DNA of 64,000 bases, taken from the NCBI RefSeq assembly GCF_918797505.1, contig NC_092793.1:930001-994000 (forward strand), in the 5' to 3' direction. The notes beneath the pieces were generated by a model that saw only the letters and a list, made by a program, of their open reading frames with translations, had not been told where the DNA came from and ran no database searches. The DNA is from Bemisia tabaci (lineage: Eukaryota; Arthropoda; Insecta; Hemiptera; Aleyrodidae). Below, in pieces: positions 7,045-16,424 of this stretch (within the stretch, counting starts at the first letter, position 1; each line of letters starts with the position of its first letter). The translations under genes and the position numbers were made by a program.

Positions 7045-10000
7045 CTCAACTCGGTCTCGGCTCCGCAACTTTCATCCACCATGCAAGGATCTTTGTTGTC
7101 ACGATGACCCCAAGGAACAGTGCTAACACCGTCTTCTAAAATACAACGTTTATCGTCTAAGCCGGAGAGGGTTCTTTTTGTAGTTTCGAAGGAGTATAGT
7201 TGGTGTTTCCGCGCCCCGATCCTGCGCATCGAGGCGGTCATTCTCGATTCAGGATCTTTTAATACTGTGAGAAAATTGGCAAAGTTTAGCGATCTTACCA
7301 CTGGTGTTGATATCCCTTTTGCCCTTTTCTCTGTTTCCCCGTCGCTAAAACGATACGCATACATCTTGGGTCGCAGCGCGACAAACTCAGCAATGGGTAT
7401 TCCACCCGTTTCATCCTTAAAACTACCCATTACTTTACGGTTTGTCGCGCTGCGACATTGATGACCTTCTGGAAGTTGGAGGTGTCGTACAAGTGTAGAT
7501 CTGACATCATATCATCGTAGACGTTCGGTGTAGTCAACTCGTAAATGAACGAGTCCGTATCCATATAGAGAAGTTGAACTTGGTCGGGATTGTACTTCTT
7601 AAGCATGTGATTATAGTGGAATTGATACATGTGTACTTTACTCAGATCTAAGATTGAAAAACCAACAATCATTGGTCTGTCTATGACGACCTCTGTTCTC
7701 CGTAAATGGATTGCTACCAATTCTTCTGCGAAAATCGTGCGATCTACGAAATCGACCCGTGAGATGGCTTTCAATATCTGTCTGCTGTTTGTACCCAATT
7801 TAATATTCTTTCGCTTCAACGGTTCTCGATAAATTTTCCGTAGCAAGCGTTGCTGCACAGTTTCAGGAGCGTTTGGTGGAACGGATTCGTAGCCTCCCGT
7901 CTCAACCGGCGTTCAGCTCGATGAAGGGTGCCAAGAAAGGAGCCTGACGGAATTTGATGGCCCGGTTGACGCGCAGGAGTTTTAATCCTTGACCGAGCGC
8001 TTCTTTCAACATTACATAGTGGATAACATAGTTGTTTTTATTAGCTAGAGTCGTCAATAGTTTCGTACATTTCCCCGCTCCCGATGGTGGTATTTCGTTC
8101 TTGCACAAGAACGGAAGGTCCTTGTGCAGGTCGTGGAGGTGTTCTGGATATTCAATATCTACATCGAGTATGTACCCGAAAGGAGCGTCGTCGGGATGGT
8201 TGATTATAGTTTTCGCCAGAGTTAGCAACTCTTCTCCTTCCGGACCCAAGTGTAGTTATCGTAGGGCAGATGCTTTCTCATGGTGTGTGCGTAAAGTGCC
8301 GTCACATCCAAGTATTGTATATAGTTCACTGGTTTTTTAGGATCAAACTGATCCGGTATCAAAGGATTGTTTGCAAGAGCGTGCCGTTTCACCACCTGTG
8401 TTATCCCACCTCGGATCGAGCTCATAATCATGAATACCATATCCATATCATTGAAGAGTTGAATTTTCACATTAGTTATTTTTAGGAATGCGTCGAAAGC
8501 GAAACCGGTAGCGTCAGTAATTGGCACAGTCCAAACTATAATTTTTTATTCCGAAAAGTCGGAACTCCTCAAACACATCGCTGAGGAGCACACATCGAGT
8601 CGCAAGTAGAAATCTGAATACTCGCCGAGATTACGGAAATTGAAAGTTTGCCAAACTTGGAGAAACCGTTCGTATTCTTCTTCAGAGATGTCCGTTTGAG
8701 TCAGGTGTTGAAGAAAGCCTCTCGCGGTGGTGGACGCGTCTCGTTCAGCTTGGCCGATTGTCAACGTAATCGTACGGAACGGAGCTTTCCGACAAACCAT
8801 GTCGAACTCATTGTCTGTGCGAGTGAGTTTCCTCGTGCGAACGAAAGATTCGCGCGGATCGTCTGAACCAGTTTATCCAACGATGCGGGAGAAATCGGAA
8901 CGAGTCGATGAACTTGATCGAAAACCTGTTTCCCAGATGGACCGTCATGCTGATGTAATTTTCCTCCGTGTGTGGTATTATTTCGACGCGATGAGATATT
9001 TGTTCAGAGCCAGCACTACCTCGTGGAAATCATACCTGCTACCATTGTGCAGGACGACTCTAACACATTTCTCATGTCGGAAAATAAGATTGCAATTTGA
9101 ACATAAGGCTTTTCGATAATTGGACCTTGTTTTCCCTCCCGCTCTCTTTTGATGGTCATGATCCCTTACCTTTACGATACCTGGTTGTGAGAAATCCACC
9201 TCACAATGTCCACACCTATTTTCCGCTTCAAATGTGGCCCGGTCTTCATGTGTCATTATTATTTTACTCTCTTTGTCATTGTAACTCTCACTGATTCTTC
9301 CTACGAGAGTGATTATATCGTCCAGAAATTTGATATGTGCCTCTTCGCCACGGTACAGTTTCGGTTCCGTCATTTTAAATTCGGATCCTCCGTGACGAGG
9401 AGGTAAGCGTAAGAATTTGAGATGTGCCGCCTATACGCAGACGCTGGATGCTCCGAGTCACCATGAATTTGTTCCAAGTAGGCTTCAAAGTCTGCATAAA
9501 TTACATAATTATGTTTTATTTCCTTGTGGTGATTTTCGAATTTGAGGTATCGCTCGTCTGGAAATGAAGCTAGAAATGCGTCTTTGCTTACCAAAGAGCA
9601 GAGAACTTTATGTTGATTCAATTCCTCCATCGAGTTCTTGTGTTAAAGCATTTCTTGCAGATGTAGATACGATTTGATGTTTGTCAACTGATTACGTACA
9701 AGTTGTTCAAAGTTACTGATCCAGCAATAATGGTAACTTAAAGGTACGGGTTGAGAGACATAGTAGGTCGGTGTGGTCCTCTCTTTCCGGTCGGCAACTT
9801 TAATTGGGTAAACTGTATACTTTTTCTTGTTGGACACCAAACTCTCACGGAGCCAAATACCGAAACCGATACGTTGTTCCTTTTCTCGAATTTGATAATG
9901 TCATCTATGCTCGTGGTAATCGAACGTCCGAGAAATCGTAACGATCGAACAGATTTAAATATTTTTCCGGACGATGTTTATTCTTCTCTTCGACTGGAGA

Positions 10001-10981
10001 AACTTTCCCAACATTGCGTACAGAAACAATCGTTTAATGCACCGTTATTTACATTGACAACATGCTTCGTCGAAATGGCAGCTTAACTACGTTCCTCCTC
10101 GATGTAACGCGTAATAGCGGTTGATACGTAGCTCCATACCTTGTATCTTCTTCAGCACCCACCCGATCCGTTCATGTGAAAATCGAATGACTCTTTATTG
10201 ATCTTGGCCCTGAACTTTTCATAATACTCGTCCAGATCCGTTGACGCGAAAATAGCTTCGTTTTTAGTCTTAAACTTTTTCAACTGCATTCCTTCCTTGT
10301 CCTTATCATCAGCTTTCTCGTACTCGGCGTAAACTAGTATATTAACCTTCAATGCCTCGCCGTGAGTTCTTCTTTTATTTTTTTAATTATGAGTCTTTAG
10401 CCGATAGAGGTACTCATCTATGATGAGATTCTCTGGCTGGAAGTTTGTGATGAAAAATGTTTTCAACCTGCTTTGACAAGCAGTCTCAACTTGAACAATC
10501 GGTACTTTCATCTCGAACAAATTTCTTATGTGACTTGCAGATTCTTCATGTTTTTCTCTTTTATGGTATGATATTTTACACGTGTCACAATATTCTTGAT
10601 CGTTGTTGTCATCGGTAGGTGATGAGGTGTCATCTTTTCAATATGTTCGGAGATTGCTCATGATTCTCTCCCTCCGCATAAAACTCATCACAAAGATCAC
10701 AATGGATGACGCGTTGTGCTCCTGTTTAATGTGCGTTTCATCGTTGATACCCTCCTCCTTCTTAATTTGTTCGCACCATGTTCGTGCTTTTCACCTTGTC
10801 TATAAAATTCATCACAAATATCACATTGGATGAGCTCCTGTTTAATATACGTTTCATCGTTGATACCCTCCTCCTTCTTAATTTGTTCCGCACCATGTTC
10901 ATGCTTTTCACCTTGTTTATAAAATTCATCACAAATATCACATTGGATGAAAGTTTCAACATTCTGTTCTTGAGCAGCCAT
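6963..10981 (-). pseudogene. Protein-primed family B DNA polymerase, many frameshifts
   Basis: Read leftward, every hallmark of the Polinton/adintovirus polymerase is present but scattered over about ten frame changes. In order: N-terminal zinc-binding repeats (10570-10981); a variable N-terminal region; Exo I, YADFEAYLE, near 9500; an endonuclease VII-like zinc insertion (CGHC, then VRDHDH, then CSNCN) near 9100-9230; Exo II, HNGSRYDFHE, near 9030; Exo III, YSDFYLRLDV, near 8600; palm motif A, YLDVTALYAH, near 8300; motif B, NACYGKFIEN, near 7815-7850; motif C, YMDTDSFIYEL, near 7550; and a C-terminal domain ending in a basic KKPRI tail. Catalytic acids are kept. The broken frames mean either recent decay or uncorrected assembly indels. 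Confidence 0.88.
10570..10975 (-). other. Four CxxC...H zinc-finger-like repeats at the polymerase N-terminus
   Basis: Read leftward, four related modules follow each other. Two near-identical ones read QCDICDEFYKQGEKHEHGA (about 10870-10950) and QCDICDEFYRQGEKHEHGA (about 10775-10850). A third reads HCDLCDEFYAEGENHEQ (about 10645-10695), and a divergent fourth reads YCDTCKISYHKREKHEE (about 10555-10590). The first two repeats are over 90% alike at DNA level, so the array grew recently by duplication. The spacing fits small zinc-binding knuckles, perhaps for DNA binding. A frame change separates the second and third. Confidence 0.6.
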
Positions 10982-11250
10982 GATAAAGATACTATTTTAA
11001 GCTCAAAGTCTTCCGAGTCGGTCAGAAAAGAAAACTTGCACTTTCTTTACGTTTGCTAGATTCTGTTCACTGAAAAGATTTCAGAGCGAACAAGTGAATA
11101 CTATTTTAAGCTCAAAGTTTTATACTATTATAAGCTCGAGATTTTCTGATTTCGTCAGAACAGAAAATCAACACTATTTTCTCGTTTGTAAGATTCTGTT
11201 CTCTGAAAAGATTTCAGAGTGAATACTATTATAAGCTCGAGGGTTTCCAA
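10982..11250 (-). promoter_or_regulatory. Repeated polymerase upstream region
   Basis: Upstream of the polymerase start the minus-strand motif GAGCTTA(T/A)AATAGTAT occurs four times (near 10985, 11099, 11130 and 11227). The copies sit within longer imperfect repeats that include GATTCTGTTC and TGAAAAGATTTCAGAG. The motif resembles the TATAAATAGTAT promoters of the other viral genes but has one base fewer in the A run. It may mark a different (early) promoter class. This is inference. Confidence 0.45.
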
Positions 11251-11334
11251 TATCATCAAAAGTGAGACTGACGAGTTTTCTACGCGGAGGTAAATATATT
11301 TAGTTTCCTCACCGAGCGGAAAGAAACTGTAGAC

Positions 11335-11645
11335 TCATGATTTACCTCAAAGTAAATATAGTAGTATTTGATAATCACCAAACTCGGTTTCACTCGGACA
11401 AACTGTGTAGTCATAAGTCGTAACATAAATTACACTTTTATGTAGAGTTATAATTTACCACGGAGTAAATATAGTAGTATTTGATAATCACCAAACTCGG
11501 TTTCACTCGGACAAACTATGTCGTTATAAGTCGTAACATAAATTACACTTTTATGTAGAGTTATAATTTACCACGGAGTAAATATAGTAGTATTTGATAA
11601 TCACCAAACTCGGTTTCACTCGGACAAACTATGTCGTCATAATTT
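11335..11645. repeat. 113-bp tandem repeat, about 2.7 copies
   Basis: Copies align at 11351, 11464 and 11577 with a constant 113-base period. Each holds AGTAAATATAGTAGTATTTG, ATAATCACCAAACTCGG, TTTCACTCGGACAAACT and TAACATAAATTACACTTTT. Copies are nearly identical. No coding potential is evident. The array lies between the polymerase promoter and the right-hand accessory genes and could be regulatory or part of a replication origin. Confidence 0.8.
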
Positions 11646-11777
11646 ATCCAACTCGATTAGGTCGGTTACGTTAGCACTGGACACTGGGGACGCTGGCGGT
11701 GAAACTATTATCCACGAAGGCGAAGACATAATGATTCCCCTACCTACTGCGCTTGACTTTTTATAAGAGTCTTAAAT

Positions 11778-11930
11778 GTTGCATCAGCCAGAGTGGTTCG
11801 AGTAGCTGATGCAAGAGGCGAGAAAGTTGCATCAGCCAGAGTGGTTCGAGTAGCTGATGCAAGAGGCGAGAAAGTTGCATCAGCCAGAGTGGTTCGAGTA
11901 GCTGATGCAAGAGGCGAGAAAGTTGCATCA
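11778..11930. repeat. 48-bp tandem repeat with an internal hairpin
   Basis: Three full units plus a partial one start at 11778, 11826, 11874 and 11922. Each unit contains GCATCAGC and, after about 16 bases, its reverse complement GCTGATGC, so each could form a small stem-loop. Because 48 is a multiple of three, the minus strand gives an open run repeating a 16-residue unit (ATFSPLASATRTTLAD). That ORF has no other support. Confidence 0.85.
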
Positions 11931-12088
11931 TTGTTATCCACCACTTAAGTGCCTCTACCTCGATAACGCCCACTCGAGTCTGTCTGAGTGCTAAATTTTC
12001 TCAAGTGTACTTGAGTCCTAATTTGTAGTCGCAATATAAAACTACGCTTTCATACAAGTGGGAAAATTATCAATGCGAGTCGGGGGAA

Positions 12089-12102
12089 CGTATAAATAGT
12101 GT
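12089..12102 (+). promoter_or_regulatory. TATAAATAG promoter of the 126-residue gene
   Basis: CGTATAAATAGTGT with TATA at 12091. A TCATT initiator-like site lies 30 bases further on, and the ATG is at 12147. This spacing supports the ATG at 12147 over the upstream in-frame GTG. Confidence 0.5.
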
Positions 12103-12146
12103 CGAGGAAGTGTGATCGATCATTTCAAAACAAGAACTCGTCAAGT

Positions 12147-12527
12147 ATGGACGCTCCATCCCTCAAATCACAATCGATCAGAGCGATGAACACCTTGGAT
12201 ATGGTATATGAGGCTCTCACTTTCAAATTTACAGGAATACGAGCAGAGCTTTTGAACAAGTTTGCCCGACTCCTTTTTCCTGACAAGTTATTCCACCATC
12301 TTAAACTCAGCTCAATAGACACTTCCGATCCCGTCGGGTGTTACGGCTTAGTTGAGATAACGGAAAGATTTTGCCTTCTCCTAGAACGTGTCGCAGACGA
12401 GCACGAAATAATTTACTTCCTAAAGCAGGGGTACAAGAAAGTAGACGAAGAGGACTGGAAGATAGGTAGACTTTTGAGTGCAATTCGCGTAGTATTATAC
12501 ACAAGAGAGAGAGGAGAGCGGGTCTAG
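12147..12527 (+). CDS. Uncharacterised helical viral accessory protein, 126 residues
   Basis: The frame is open from an upstream GTG at 12099. A TATA box at 12091 and an initiator-like site near 12119 place the first usable start at the ATG at 12147. The protein looks almost wholly alpha-helical: LDMVYEALTFKF, AELLNKFARLLFPDKLFHHL, ITERFCLLLERVADEHEIIY, then WKIGRLLSAIRVVLY. I recognise no family. A small six-helix layout is compatible with a death-fold or Bcl-2-like regulator, and adintoviruses are known to carry apoptosis-related genes, but that is speculation. It has its own promoter and sits at the accessory end of the virus. The frame is intact. Confidence 0.5.
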   Translation: MDAPSLKSQSIRAMNTLDMVYEALTFKFTGIRAELLNKFARLLFPDKLFHHLKLSSIDTSDPVGCYGLVEITERFCLLLERVADEHEIIYFLKQGYKKVDEEDWKIGRLLSAIRVVLYTRERGERV

Positions 12528-12538
12528 CAGTTGGATTT

Positions 12539-12552
12539 CGTATAAATAGTAT
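12539..12552 (+). promoter_or_regulatory. TATAAATAGTAT promoter of the membrane-protein gene
   Basis: CGTATAAATAGTAT, identical in 14 bases to the motif at 2269. TCAGT, an arthropod initiator, lies 27 bases downstream, and the ATG is at 12586. Confidence 0.6.
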
Positions 12553-12585
12553 GCATTCTCTTCTCAGTATCGCAAGGAAGAAATC

Positions 12586-12918
12586 ATGATTGATAAAATA
12601 ATTCTCATCACCATCATCATTGCTGTTGTTGGAGTGAAATCCTCACTGGTGGAAAACTCATCCGAAGCAAACATCACAATGTGCCCTGTCTGTCCGGAAA
12701 TCAAATGCGCACCCTCTACCTTGACGGATGTTCTTCTATTCATCTTGAGTTTACTGGCGCTCATTTGCTCCGCACCGTACCTGTACTCCAAGTACCTTTC
12801 ATCCGACTGTAAGTTCCGTTTCATCAGGATGGCCCGGAAAAATAACAATCGGAAACTCGATGACATAAGTGTAGATTTAAAGTTCGGAGAAGGAGAAGGA
12901 TCCGATGTTTGTGGTTGA
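12586..12918 (+). CDS. Small viral membrane protein with signal peptide
   Basis: A 110-residue intact ORF. Residues 2-18 (IDKIILITIIIAVVGVK) look like a signal peptide or first membrane anchor. A short luminal segment follows with a possible glycosylation site (NIT) and a CPVCPEIKC cluster. Residues 46-66 (TLTDVLLFILSLLALICSAP) form a strong transmembrane helix, and a basic then acidic tail of about 40 residues ends the protein. The topology suggests a type I membrane protein with a small cysteine-bearing ectodomain. I cannot name a family. It has its own TATA-initiator promoter and a polyadenylation signal downstream. Confidence 0.55.
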   Translation: MIDKIILITIIIAVVGVKSSLVENSSEANITMCPVCPEIKCAPSTLTDVLLFILSLLALICSAPYLYSKYLSSDCKFRFIRMARKNNNRKLDDISVDLKFGEGEGSDVCG

Positions 12919-12984
12919 CAACCCTCACGTTTTTAGTGCGTTTTCTAAACGCGAACTGTTTTTAAACTGTAACTGTAAATATCC

Positions 12985-13001
12985 AATAAAAAATAATAAA
13001 A
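12985..13001 (+). terminator. Polyadenylation signal after the membrane-protein gene
   Basis: AATAAAAAATAATAAAA begins 67 bases after the stop codon and gives two overlapping AATAAA-like signals. Confidence 0.5.
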
Positions 13002-13083
13002 ATTTTTTAATTCATCAAACTGAACATTGCAATATCCATTCCCAAAACATAAGGTTCCCGATACGCATCGGAAAAACCCTCGT

Positions 13084-13595
13084 AGTCCAGCGTTCGTTAG
13101 CGTTCCCAGGCATAACGTGCAAGCGACACTGCGCGACATTGTGAAAACTGGCCCTAATCATAGGGTAGGCTCCTGCATGGAGGTCAGAAGCCTTTCGAAG
13201 GGACGAACAGAAACGAACGGAGAGCGAGAGTGGGAAATCCCTCGTATAGTCCAGCGTTCGTTAGCGTTCCAGGGCATAACGTGCAAGCGACACTGCGCGA
13301 CATTGTGAAAACTGGCCCTAATCATAGGGTAGGCTCCTGCATGGAGGTCAGAAGCCTTTCGAAGGGACGAACAGAAACGAACGGAGAGCGAGAGTGGGAA
13401 ATCCCTCGTATAGTCCAGCGTTCGTTAGCGTTCCAGGGCATAACGTGCAAGCGACACTGCGCGACATTGTGAAAACTGGCCCTAATCATAGGGTAGGCTC
13501 CTGCATGGAGGTCAGAAGCCTTTCGAAGGGACGAACAGAAACGAACGGAGAGCGAGAGTGGGAAATCCCTCGTATAGTCCAGCGTTCGTTAGCGT
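13084..13595. repeat. 164-bp tandem repeat, about 3.1 copies
   Basis: The unit AGTCCAGCGTTCGTTAGCG starts at 13084, 13248, 13412 and 13576, a strict 164-base period. Copies differ by only a few bases. Each unit contains the near-palindrome CCCTAATCATAGGG. No spacers are present, so this is a satellite-like array and not a CRISPR. It lies just right of the last viral gene and may be subterminal viral DNA or flanking host repeat. Confidence 0.9.
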
Positions 13596-13599
13596 ACCG

Positions 13600-14200
13600 A
13601 ATCAGACCCTAATCTACAGTATCAGATACCGACCCATATGGAAAGATACGGTCTCTCGAAACCGAAAAATTTTACAAGTCCGAAAATCCGAATTTTTTGC
13701 ACAATCTGGCAACACTGTACGGAAAAATCAACTAATTTCTCGCCCCATCTGGCAACACTGTAAAATGCAATGTTGCAAAATTTCACCAATAAATAAATCA
13801 TTTATTTACGTGCCCCGTTCGGCAACGCTGCTGCGCCATCTTGAAAAATACACCATTGCATAACCCGAAAAATGAAGGGGCATTATTACACAATTGCATA
13901 ACCCGCATATTGAAGGGGCAACATGCAATACTTTCTTTTTACAGCGTTGCCATATTGAACAATAATCCCTATACAACGCTGTAATTTAATTCATATTTTT
14001 CTGCACAATCATGCAACGCTGTTGGATAATTTACTGCGCTAAGATTCCCATTTTCATACTACTTGGAATAATCGAAAGAAGGCACGCAGACGTACCAGTT
14101 TCTTTTACAAAAAAAGGGTCAAAGAGTACCGTTGAATCTTTTTGACCCCCCCCCCCCCCAAGAGTCGAGAATCAACAGAAAATCATTTCCTTCAACGTGC
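13600..14200. other. Non-coding stretch with recurring GGCAACACTG motif
   Basis: No gene seen. The phrase GGCAACACTG or GGCAACGCTG recurs several times between 13700 and 13840, and TTGCATAACCCG appears twice near 13855-13905. Related wording occurs near 57980 and 58340, which suggests a dispersed repeat. A run of 13 C lies at about 14147-14159. Confidence 0.4.
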
Positions 14201-14203
14201 GGT

Positions 14204-15139
14204 TTAAGTATGTGCTCGGAGAAAACTTTCACATGCTCCTTCGTGAGCTTGCCCGATTTTGAAGAGGTAACGTAGGTACACATTGCGTAGCCTTTTCGCG
14301 AGATCGTCGATTTTCTTTTGAAGGAGAGGCCCGAACTTATAGTCTTTCTCCTGCATGCACAAAAACACCTTTGGCAAAAGTTTTCCTGATGCCGTCATGC
14401 AGTACTGGGCCGTGTAAGAGTGGGTTACCTTGTTAAAGTTGCCCAAAAACATCTCGGTACTTTTTTCCCCCTGGTTTGAGAGGGTCCGATCAACTTTAAA
14501 ACGATATTCGCACCCCGTTTGATCACTGTTGAGCACGAAATCCGGAATGTATTGCCTTGCCAAGTCTTTTGCCTCGAGCATGTAAGAAACAGCGCGCACA
14601 ACAATTTCCTCATCATCGAGTTCATTTTTCGATTTGAGGTACCGCGTTATCTTTCTTTGCCGAATTTTGTACTTCCTCTTGAATTTGTCGACCCAACCCT
14701 GAGAGGCTTTGAATGGAACACTATCCGCGTTTTCTAACGAATTGACAGCATCGATAGCCCATTGCTGAATGTTCCTGTTCGTGACCGGCCGCCTTGAAGC
14801 CCGGGCTTCTTTAAACTTTTGAAAAGTAAAGTCATTCACGAAAGTAAACTTTTCATAGTTTGTTTTCTGCAGCCCCGCAATAACTTGGCTTTTCCAAAGC
14901 CGCAATTGACGCGCACTTTTCAGAAACGCGCACTTACTTTGTAACGTTTTCAGCCCCCATTTAGGGTGCAACTCCGCCAAATCAACAACTTTTTTCTTTA
15001 GTTCGAACGACACAACAGGGTTGCACTGTGCATTCCTGGCCTCCGAAAAATTAAGGTCATTATCCGATTTATCTTCGTCCTCATCGTCACTGTCCGGATC
15101 CCCCGAATCACAGTCGTCACTTGCCGCACCGTCACTCAC
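14204..15139 (-). pseudogene. pogo/Tigger-like transposase, truncated
   Basis: A 311-residue open segment. The acidic start leads to an N-terminal helix-turn-helix (HPKWGLKTLQSKCAFLKSA). A CENP-B/Tc5-type helix-turn-helix ends in GWVDKFKRKYKIRQRKIT near residues 140-160. The start of the DDE domain shows FVLNSDQTGCEY (first catalytic Asp) and later MTASGKLLPKVFL. The rest of the DDE domain is missing, so the protein cannot transpose. Acidic, Ser-rich coding remnants extend upstream to about 15560 in shifted frames. It belongs to the pogo branch of Tc1/mariner. It lies outside the virus and is an independent insertion. Confidence 0.75.
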
Positions 15140-15979
15140 GTTTTCAGAGAAAAAGCCAGGACCATCCTATTTTTCATCGGTAAAAAAAAGCTCCGATTCA
15201 ATTTGAAACTGGTACTGTTCGATTACGACGCTGAAATTTTCAGCCAATTTCTCACCGATGGAGCTTTCCTCGCTGCGAACTCTGACCACGATTTTGCCCG
15301 ACCAAATTTTTTTTTTCGCGCAAGAGTTTTTCGCACAAAAAAAATCCGTCCGCGATATCACTACTTTCACACACTTCTTTACACTGGGATGACGGAGCAC
15401 AGGGCTCTGAAAATGTCGACGAAGAGACGAAACTTTCGTCACAACGCGAGGATGAGGAGACGATATCCATTACTTTCCCACGTGAGTACTTGAATGCCGA
15501 TAAATGATTACTGAAAATCATGCTCATCTTCAGGAAAATGGTTGAATCGCAGATCATTTCAAAACAATTGAATGGTCATTAATAAGTCGACCGAGGTCCG
15601 GAAGATAAAAGCTGCGAAAGATAGGATAATCTAGATTCCTCGGTATCTCATCGGCAATCTAGTTTTTTGGGCTGAAGCAATATCCAAGCACCTCAAACCC
15701 ATGTGCATGCAAGGGCTGCCAAGAAACACATAATTTTGGCCCTTTCCTTTTTAATTCATTAATTTATGTCAAATAAGTTGCATACGGTTATTGATGGTCT
15801 ATTTGAGTAAATATCGGGGGGGGGGGGGATGTACGTAAAATAAGGGGGCGGGGGGTAGTGATCAGAACTGCTTGATTTATAAATATGGATGAAGAATTAA
15901 AAATAAAATGTTACGTGATCATGCAGAAAAGAAAAAGAAAGAGTAGAATTAAAAATAAAATGATAACGTGATCATGCAG

Positions 15980-16075
15980 AAAATAAAAAGTTAGGAGTCA
16001 GGACGGGTATCGAACCCGAGCGCCGCGATTTCGGAGCAAGCTCCTGAGCAGTGGGGCTCCGGAATTAACTGGAGT
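15980..16075 (-). repeat. tRNA-derived SINE-like sequence
   Basis: Read on the minus strand, CGGGTTCGATACCCG is a perfect B-box T-arm (stem CGGG/CCCG). Upstream is a tRNA-like GCTCAGGAGCTTGCTCCGAA segment. The full cloverleaf does not fold cleanly, so I call it SINE-derived and not a functional tRNA. Confidence 0.45.
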
Positions 16076-16424
16076 TCTTCGTGCTATAATGTGCGTGGAA
16101 CTAGAGGCTGCTTCAGTGTTGCCACGCGCCGCACGACCAAATCATGCGCCGAAAACGCAACTTTTGGAAATTTTTTACGCCCTTCCTACTGCGCATTCGG
16201 GAAAACGGTTCAAATTGACCTCTAGAATTGGTCCATAGAGTCTGTAAAAAAAATTCAGCCCAATCGGAGGCGACAGTCCGTAAGTTCCCCTTGTAAGCCT
16301 CGTGTCAGAAATACGAGAACGGTAATTCCCAGCAGCGCTCTCTGGTCGTCAAATCGTGAGATAAACTTGAAAAACTGAATAAATACGTGAAATTACACAA
16401 GCAGATAATGCGTTTTCAATTTAT

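Noticed and set aside
9751..10086. Plus-strand 111-codon frame
   Set aside because: Antisense to the polymerase N-terminal region, where the other strand gives conserved polymerase words such as IDDIIKFEKRN.
11744..11944. Minus-strand repeat protein of 66 residues
   Set aside because: Created by the 48-bp tandem repeat, whose length is a multiple of three; no start context or domain.
12099..12146. GTG start extending the helical viral protein by 16 residues
   Set aside because: It overlaps the TATA box, upstream of the likely transcription start; the ATG at 12147 fits better.
13084..13612. CRISPR-like array and repeated open frames
   Set aside because: Units abut with no unique spacers, and the host is eukaryotic; the frames are by-products of the 164-bp repeat.
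15167..15557. Separate gene upstream of the pogo-like transposase
   Set aside because: Acidic, Ser-rich fragments in shifted frames look like the decayed N-terminal part of the same transposase.
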